Positions 14,727-18,789 of a stretch of 18,789 bases of DNA are shown here, piece after piece. Origin of the DNA: Rikenellaceae bacterium. GTDB taxonomy: Bacteria; Bacteroidota; Bacteroidia; Bacteroidales; UBA932. The notes under the pieces are model-generated. The model was not told where the DNA came from, ran no database searches, and worked only from the letters and a program-made list of their open reading frames with translations. Every line of letters starts with the position of its first letter. Position 1 is the stretch's first letter. The position numbers and the translations under genes are program-made. The DNA is taken from positions 1-18,789 of the forward strand of contig CAAGHY010000143.1 of the NCBI GenBank assembly GCA_900769735.1, written 5' to 3'.

Positions 14727-14759
14727 GCAACATAAAGGGAAGTCTGGTATCGGCAGATA

Positions 14760-15551
14760 TTACCGTAATTTGAAAACATAAGTGATAGTACCCTCCTGCA
14801 CAGTGGCAGCAGTGGCACTTACATTGAATTGGGCCTTAAGGGCAGCTTTTTCAGCCGCATTCCATAAAGTCTTGTCCTGGACTGTTGTTCCGGCAACACC
14901 TGGAGTTGCACCAATCACTTTACCGTACTGGTCAACCAGAATCTTAACCACAACCTTACCGGCCTTGTTTACGGTATACTCAGGGAAAGGAAGAGAACCT
15001 ACAGTATTGCGTCCCTGCAGGCGGGCAGTTGGAGCACCGTCTGTATCCCCAACACGTGTATTGCCGTCGGGATGACCTGCGGCTAGGGCATTGGAAACCC
15101 TTTCTGCAGTCTGAGGTGCCAAAGTATCGCTTTTTTTGGAGGCTGCTGCAGAGAAAAGGGCTCTCTTGTCTATAGGTTTTGGCCTAGGCGGCTCAGGTTT
15201 TGCCACATCACCTTCATTTCCCATAGTAACCTCTTCTGCCTGAACAGGTTTGGCACCCACCTCCTGCGCCTGTGACTGCTGTACAAGACGCACCTCCTCA
15301 TTAGGGTTGGCAACTTTTGCCTTAGGCTCGTTGCCGGCCTTCACCTCTATTGGTTTTGGTGGCTCAGGCACCGGTACAGGCTCAATGAAATCAAGTAAAA
15401 TGATGCCGCTGTCGGGAAGAGAATATTCCGGTTTGAGGGCAACATTCAAAAAAACAAGAAACAGGGCTGCGTGGGCGGCAATAGTAAGAGCCAGGCCAAC
15501 ACGGCGCCCGCTCCTCTCATTCTTTTTATTGCTCACTTCAGTCCTGTTCAT
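14760..15551 (-). CDS. tonB: TonB, energy transducer to outer-membrane receptors
   Basis: 263 residues. A short basic cytosolic tail (1-17), one membrane anchor (about 18-39), a Pro/Glu/Lys-rich periplasmic spacer (about 57-135, beginning EPVPVPEPPKPIEVK) and a C-terminal TonB domain (about 185-263, from LPFPEYTVNKAGKVVVKI to EGTITYVFKLR). The membrane anchor holds T23-x-x-x-H27, equivalent to the functionally key S-x-x-x-H of E. coli TonB with Thr in place of Ser. It couples the ExbB-ExbD proton channel to TonB-dependent transporters in the outer membrane. It follows exbD after a 56-base gap on the same strand and is the last gene of the unit. Confidence 0.92.
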   Translation of the reverse strand: MNRTEVSNKKNERSGRRVGLALTIAAHAALFLVFLNVALKPEYSLPDSGIILLDFIEPVPVPEPPKPIEVKAGNEPKAKVANPNEEVRLVQQSQAQEVGAKPVQAEEVTMGNEGDVAKPEPPRPKPIDKRALFSAAASKKSDTLAPQTAERVSNALAAGHPDGNTRVGDTDGAPTARLQGRNTVGSLPFPEYTVNKAGKVVVKILVDQYGKVIGATPGVAGTTVQDKTLWNAAEKAALKAQFNVSATAATVQEGTITYVFKLR

Positions 15552-15607
15552 ATACTTTTACGCCATAAGCGGCATTTGGTTAAAGGCAATATCCGTGCCA
15601 CCGCATC

Positions 15608-16021
15608 CTACTCCGGAGAGGTTGCAAGAATCACCTTGTATTTGTTACGCTTTCCAATGTTCATCATATTCACAACCTGCTCAATTGGAACAGTCTTGTC
15701 TGCATAGATGGAGAAAGTAGGGTCCTCGCTGTTCTGCAGCAGCTCCTGCAAATGCGGCTCAACCTCATCCATCCTTACAGGTTTCTTGTTGCCGTTGATA
15801 TGATAAGTGAAAGTGTTCTTGTTGGTATAATGCTTTATAGAGACACTCACCTGCTGTTTTGCCGAAATCTGGTTTGTACTCTTTGGCAAAAGCAGTTTAA
15901 GTGCATTTGGATTTATAAGGGTAGAGGTTACAAGGAAAAATATCAGCAACAGAAACACAATGTCCGTCATTGAAGACATACTGAATCCTGCCTCAACCTT
16001 TGCCCTCTGTTTAATAGCCAT
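15608..16021 (-). CDS. exbD: ExbD, biopolymer transport protein
   Basis: 137 residues. A short cytosolic start with Lys and Arg leads into a single membrane helix (about 17-37) that contains Asp20, the proton-carrying aspartate of the ExbD/TolR family. The periplasmic domain (about 45-137) ends with the usual DKTVPIEQVVNMMNIGKRN segment. It forms the inner-membrane proton channel with ExbB and drives TonB. It lies 23 bases after exbB. Only one exbD copy is present; many Bacteroidales clusters carry two in tandem. Confidence 0.94.
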   Translation of the reverse strand: MAIKQRAKVEAGFSMSSMTDIVFLLLIFFLVTSTLINPNALKLLLPKSTNQISAKQQVSVSIKHYTNKNTFTYHINGNKKPVRMDEVEPHLQELLQNSEDPTFSIYADKTVPIEQVVNMMNIGKRNKYKVILATSPE

Positions 16022-16044
16022 ATCTGTAAACTGTTAAAGGGTTC

Positions 16045-16728
16045 TTATTTTCCTGCAGGCTCGTGCAGCATATCCATAAACTCAACTGTAGTATTCTGCA
16101 TCTTGAACACAACATCAGAAACCTGTGAAGTAAGGAAGTTGTATCCGAAGTATGCCATAATACCCACAATAAGACCGGCAACAGTAGTAACCATTGCAGT
16201 ATATATTCCTCCCGACAGCAAAGTAATGTCAATATTGCTTCCGGCCTGGGCCATATTGAAGAATGCCTGAACCATACCCATAACTGTTCCAAGGAAACCT
16301 ATCATTGGAGCACCACCGGCAATTGTTGCAAGCATAGGCAGACCTTTCTCAAGACGGGCAACCTCAACATTACCCATATTCTCAACAGCAGTCTGGATAT
16401 CCTGCAAAGGACGTCCCATTCTCTCAATACCCTTCTCCACAAGTCTTGCAACAGGGGTATCTGTCTGCTGGCAAAGGGAGATTGCAGATTTCATTTTTCC
16501 CTCGTGGATAAAATCCCTGATATCCTTCATGAAGTTAGGGTCAACCTTGGTAGCCTTCCTTATTGCCCACCATTTCATTCCAAACATATAAATGGTAACA
16601 ATTGAAAGAATTACAAGTGGAATCATAAGCCATCCACCTTTCATTGCCATATCAATAAGTGAAAAATTAAGCTCCGGCTGTGCAACCGCCTCTGCGGCAA
16701 TATCTGCCTGTAATAATGTAAATAGCAT
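16045..16728 (-). CDS. exbB: ExbB/MotA/TolQ-family proton channel protein
   Basis: 227 residues with three membrane helices (about 31-52, 132-156 and 173-198) and a cytosolic loop rich in charged residues between the first two. The family motif lies in helix 2 (GGAPMIGFLGTVMGMVQAF, 138-156), and the third helix carries the conserved TTVAGLIVGI. Within an exbB-exbD-tonB order this is ExbB rather than TolQ. The start at 16728 follows TTAAAGGAT. The N-terminal 28 residues are an extra periplasmic segment common in Bacteroidota homologues. It is the first gene of the unit, 16 bases or so after the likely transcription start. Confidence 0.93.
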   Translation of the reverse strand: MLFTLLQADIAAEAVAQPELNFSLIDMAMKGGWLMIPLVILSIVTIYMFGMKWWAIRKATKVDPNFMKDIRDFIHEGKMKSAISLCQQTDTPVARLVEKGIERMGRPLQDIQTAVENMGNVEVARLEKGLPMLATIAGGAPMIGFLGTVMGMVQAFFNMAQAGSNIDITLLSGGIYTAMVTTVAGLIVGIMAYFGYNFLTSQVSDVVFKMQNTTVEFMDMLHEPAGK

Positions 16729-16750
16729 ATCCTTTAATTTTTAAGTGGCG

Positions 16751-16780
16751 CAAATATAGTAAAAAATAGAGTACGGCAAA
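16751..16780 (-). promoter_or_regulatory. Promoter of exbB-exbD-tonB
   Basis: TATATTTG (16751-16758, minus strand) matches the -7 consensus TAnnTTTG, and TTTG (16777-16780) lies 18 bases upstream in the -33 position. This is the best complete Bacteroidota-type promoter in the window. It sits between the permease stop and the exbB ATG, so the exb unit is separately transcribed. Confidence 0.7.
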
Positions 16781-18037
16781 TCACTCATACCTCAATGCCT
16801 CAATAGGATCGAGCCTTGATGCCCTCACAGCAGGAATATAGCCGCTTGCAACACCCACCACCAGGCACACTGCAATTGCCGAAAATATCCATATCCAAGG
16901 TATTATGAACGATGCACCCATAAGCAGGGCCACAGCATTTCCAACCAGAATTCCCATCACAATTCCCAGCAGGCACCCAAGCTGGCTTATAACCACAGAC
17001 TCAAACAAAAACTGTTCCTTGATGGTCTTGGCAGAGGCTCCCAGCGCCTTTCTGGTTCCAATCTCACGGGTACGCTCCTTAACTGAAACCAGCATAATGT
17101 TCATAAGTCCAACTGCAGCACCCAAAAGGGTAATCAGTCCAATCACTGCAGAAACAAGTGTAATTATCCCCATCACATTCCTGAGCTCTGCAAGCATTGC
17201 CTCACTGCTCCTTAACCTGAAATCACTCTCATCTATAGGGGCCAGCCTCCTTACGGAACGCATCAGCTGCTCCGCCCTCCCCTGGTAATCAACCCCGGAA
17301 TCAAACTCCTGCGGCACAAGGCCTACCGTAAACGAAGTGTTCTCTCCAATAAAATGTGACCTTGCAGAAGAAACCGGCACAATTATCTCACTGTCAGCAC
17401 TTCCTGAGAATGTTGAACCCACAGACTCCAGCACCCCCACAATCTCCAGCCTCACCCCCTGCACGGAAATTATCTTCCCGATAGGGTCTTCATAATTCTT
17501 GAACAGCGACTTTACAATACCATTGCCAACCACACATACAAAGGAGCTCATCTTAATGTCATTCTCACTTATCCCCCTACCCTTAGAAACACCTGTATTC
17601 ATATACTGAAGATAATTCTCATCAGCTGCCATTACTGTAGCCGTTGGATTGGTACTCTCCCCCTCATACTTGGCTGTTGCCCCTGATACCGCACGGGCAA
17701 ATACGGAAACCAGACACCCCTCCCTGAAATTCTCCTTGAACATCCTGGCCTGATTATATGTGATTGACGGGGCATTCCTTATTCTGGAACGGATGCCGCC
17801 ATCTACAGAGTAATTCTTTGAAACAATACGGAATGCAGTGGTACCAAACTTCTCAAAACTTGCAAACACCTCCCTCTTCAGGGCATCGGTTGCCGTAAGG
17901 ATTCCAACCAGGGAGGTTATACCCACCGCTATTATAAATACCGTAAGCAACGACCTCAGCCTGTTGCTTTTAATAGACTTCAACGCCACATTCAAATTCT
18001 CCCTTACAAGGGGAGAAAGAGCAAATTTTTTTCTCAC
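16781..18037 (-). CDS. MacB/FtsX-type ABC transporter permease
   Basis: 418 residues. A first membrane helix (about 29-51) after a cytosolic start is followed by a MacB-type periplasmic core (about 52-285). Three further helices (about 288-316, 348-373 and 378-402) form the FtsX domain. The cytosolic coupling loop KERTREIGTRKALGAS (320-335) and the ending RASRLDPIEALRYE are classic. The start codon is GTG at 18037, fixed by a GGAGG ribosome site 7 bases upstream. Such permeases export lipoproteins, peptides or drugs, or act in envelope signalling, and always need a separate ATPase. None is encoded in this window, so the ATPase may act in trans. Nothing in the sequence indicates the substrate. 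Confidence 0.88.
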   Translation of the reverse strand: MRKKFALSPLVRENLNVALKSIKSNRLRSLLTVFIIAVGITSLVGILTATDALKREVFASFEKFGTTAFRIVSKNYSVDGGIRSRIRNAPSITYNQARMFKENFREGCLVSVFARAVSGATAKYEGESTNPTATVMAADENYLQYMNTGVSKGRGISENDIKMSSFVCVVGNGIVKSLFKNYEDPIGKIISVQGVRLEIVGVLESVGSTFSGSADSEIIVPVSSARSHFIGENTSFTVGLVPQEFDSGVDYQGRAEQLMRSVRRLAPIDESDFRLRSSEAMLAELRNVMGIITLVSAVIGLITLLGAAVGLMNIMLVSVKERTREIGTRKALGASAKTIKEQFLFESVVISQLGCLLGIVMGILVGNAVALLMGASFIIPWIWIFSAIAVCLVVGVASGYIPAVRASRLDPIEALRYE

Positions 18038-18044
18038 GCCTTAT

Positions 18045-18049
18045 CCTCC
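18045..18049 (-). promoter_or_regulatory. Strong Shine-Dalgarno site that fixes the GTG start
   Basis: GGAGG on the minus strand lies 7 bases before GTG at 18037. Strong ribosome sites are not the rule in Bacteroidota, and this one decides the non-ATG start of the permease. Confidence 0.8.
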
Positions 18050-18091
18050 ACAATTTATTCAGTAAAAGTAGGAAAATCTCACAGATTATCA

Positions 18092-18099
18092 TAACTTTG
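18092..18099 (+). promoter_or_regulatory. Promoter -7 element of the pseudouridine synthase gene
   Basis: TAACTTTG matches TAnnTTTG exactly, 23 bases upstream of the ATG at 18123. The distance to the start codon is the same as for the dehydrogenase promoter at 3227-3234. No clear TTG is seen at -33. Confidence 0.6.
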
Positions 18100-18122
18100 C
18101 CGCCCTATTTTTACTTACATAG

Positions 18123-18789
18123 ATGAGAAACGAGAACAACAACAAACGTGCCGGCGCAAGAGGTGCCGGACGTACAGGTGCTTCTTTTGGCAGAAAACCT
18201 TCAGGTTCTTCAAGAGGCACAGCGCAGGGAAGACCTGCAAGACGCTACTCAGCCGCAGAAGGCTCAGTTGAAGGCTCAGCTGCAGACAGCTCAGCAAAGC
18301 GTAACTATTCAAGATCAGCTAAAGGTGAAGGCTCTTTTGGCAAAGCTCCAAGAGGCGCAAAACCTGCAGGAAGATCTTTCAGAGATGAGAAACCTTTTGG
18401 CAAAGATTCAAGAGGTGGAAAGCCGTTCGGCAAATCACAGGGAGGTGAGAAACCTTTCGGCAAATTTGGCAAAGGCAAAGATTTCCGCGGCGAGAGGGAT
18501 TTTGAGGAGAGAGGAACAAAGAAAAGCTTTGGAGAGAGAGAGTTCACCGGCAAGAGAGCTTACGGAATGGTAGGCAAGACTCTTGAGGAGAGAAAGAACT
18601 ACAGAGGAGTACAGAACTACACCCCTGCACAGCGTGCACCAAAATCAAAAGCTGATGAGGGAGTAAGACTTAACAAATATATTGCAAACTCAGGTATCTG
18701 CTCAAGAAGAGAGGCTGATGACTTCATCACAGCAGGATTGGTTAGCGTTAACGGCGTTACCATTACTGAGCTTGGTACCAGAGTATACC
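18123..18789 (+). CDS. rluB: RluB/RsuA-family pseudouridine synthase, partial (3' end beyond window)
   Basis: An open frame from the ATG at 18123 to the window end (222 codons, no stop), so the gene is cut by the window edge. The first 180 residues are a disordered Gly/Lys/Arg/Ser/Phe-rich extension with three tandem copies of a KPFGK unit. From residue 181 an S4 RNA-binding domain begins (VRLNKYIANSG, CSRREAD, SVNGV), which is the N-terminal domain of RluB/RsuA enzymes. The catalytic domain with its aspartate would lie beyond the edge. The product should convert a uridine in 23S rRNA (or 16S for RsuA) to pseudouridine. Basic, glycine-rich extensions before the S4 domain are known in Bacteroidota homologues and probably bind RNA. 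RluB is favoured over RsuA or RluF from the S4 sequence, but this is not proven here. Confidence 0.85.
   Translation, partial: MRNENNNKRAGARGAGRTGASFGRKPSGSSRGTAQGRPARRYSAAEGSVEGSAADSSAKRNYSRSAKGEGSFGKAPRGAKPAGRSFRDEKPFGKDSRGGKPFGKSQGGEKPFGKFGKGKDFRGERDFEERGTKKSFGEREFTGKRAYGMVGKTLEERKNYRGVQNYTPAQRAPKSKADEGVRLNKYIANSGICSRREADDFITAGLVSVNGVTITELGTRVY
18387..18476 (+). repeat. Three tandem 30-bp repeats in the synthase extension
   Basis: Units begin at 18387, 18417 and 18447, each 30 bp, encoding EKPFGKDSRG, GKPFGKSQGG and EKPFGKFGKG. The cores AAACCTTTTGGCAAA and AAACCTTTCGGCAAA of copies 1 and 3 differ at one base. Looser relatives of the unit (GSFGKAPRG) occur earlier in the same extension. 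Confidence 0.9.

Noticed and set aside
16751..16780. Regulatory (Fur-like) operator overlapping the exbB promoter
   Set aside because: I found no palindrome resembling a Fur box. Only the promoter elements are supported.
18148..18573. Plus-strand 141-residue frame rich in Gln, Leu, Ala and Glu that looks like a coiled coil
   Set aside because: It is the +1 frame of the repeat-rich synthase extension. The in-phase frame from 18123 continues without a stop into a recognisable S4 domain, so this one is a shadow of biased codons.

Overview
The window looks like a metagenome or draft-assembly contig from a member of the Bacteroidota, most likely Bacteroidales. Three things point there. It carries a complete Bacteroides aerotolerance (bat) operon. 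Its promoters carry the Bacteroidota -7 element TAnnTTTG, seen at least four times just upstream of genes. It also has the familiar neighbours of that group: an ExbB-ExbD-TonB cluster, a TviB-like sugar-nucleotide dehydrogenase, and an RluB-type pseudouridine synthase with a long glycine- and lysine-rich N-terminus. The first 18 bases are not biological: they match the 3' end of the Illumina TruSeq read-1 adapter.

Layout, left to right. (1) 45-1867, plus strand: a two-gene unit of an archaeal-type/AAA ATPase with degenerate nucleotide-binding motifs and a zinc-less CobB-like sirtuin. (2) 1866-1913: a perfect 21-bp bidirectional terminator hairpin. (3) 1914-3203, minus: UDP-sugar 6-dehydrogenase. 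(4) 3204-3291: divergent overlapping promoters. (5) 3292-5205, plus: a secreted calcineurin-like phosphoesterase fused to a PQQ-type beta-propeller. (6) About 5223-5255: a second bidirectional terminator related in sequence to the first. (7) 13712 down to 5275, minus: the seven-gene bat operon moxR, DUF58, a BatX/DUF4381-like membrane protein, batA, a batB-batC fusion, batD, batE. (8) 13866-14678, plus: truA. (9) 16728 down to 14760, minus: exbB, exbD, tonB behind a good promoter. (10) 18037 down to 16781, minus: a MacB/FtsX-type ABC permease with a GTG start and a strong Shine-Dalgarno sequence. (11) 18123 to the window end, plus: an RluB-type pseudouridine synthase cut off by the window edge.

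How the genes fit together. In the bat operon, the MoxR AAA+ ATPase and the DUF58 von Willebrand protein are cytosolic. BatA and BatB are membrane-anchored von Willebrand proteins, BatC and BatE carry TPRs, and BatD is a large membrane-anchored protein facing the periplasm. Together they are expected to form an envelope chaperone or assembly complex. ExbB-ExbD-TonB supply proton-motive energy to TonB-dependent outer-membrane transporters. The other genes are single-gene units with housekeeping or envelope roles.

No stretch over 300 bases lacks a gene. I saw no tRNA, rRNA, CRISPR array, insertion sequence or prophage gene. No clearly new multi-gene system is visible. The most interesting items are the BatB-BatC fusion with a buried signal peptide, the repeated terminator element, the ATPase-sirtuin pair with unusual active-site features, and the repeat-bearing RluB extension.
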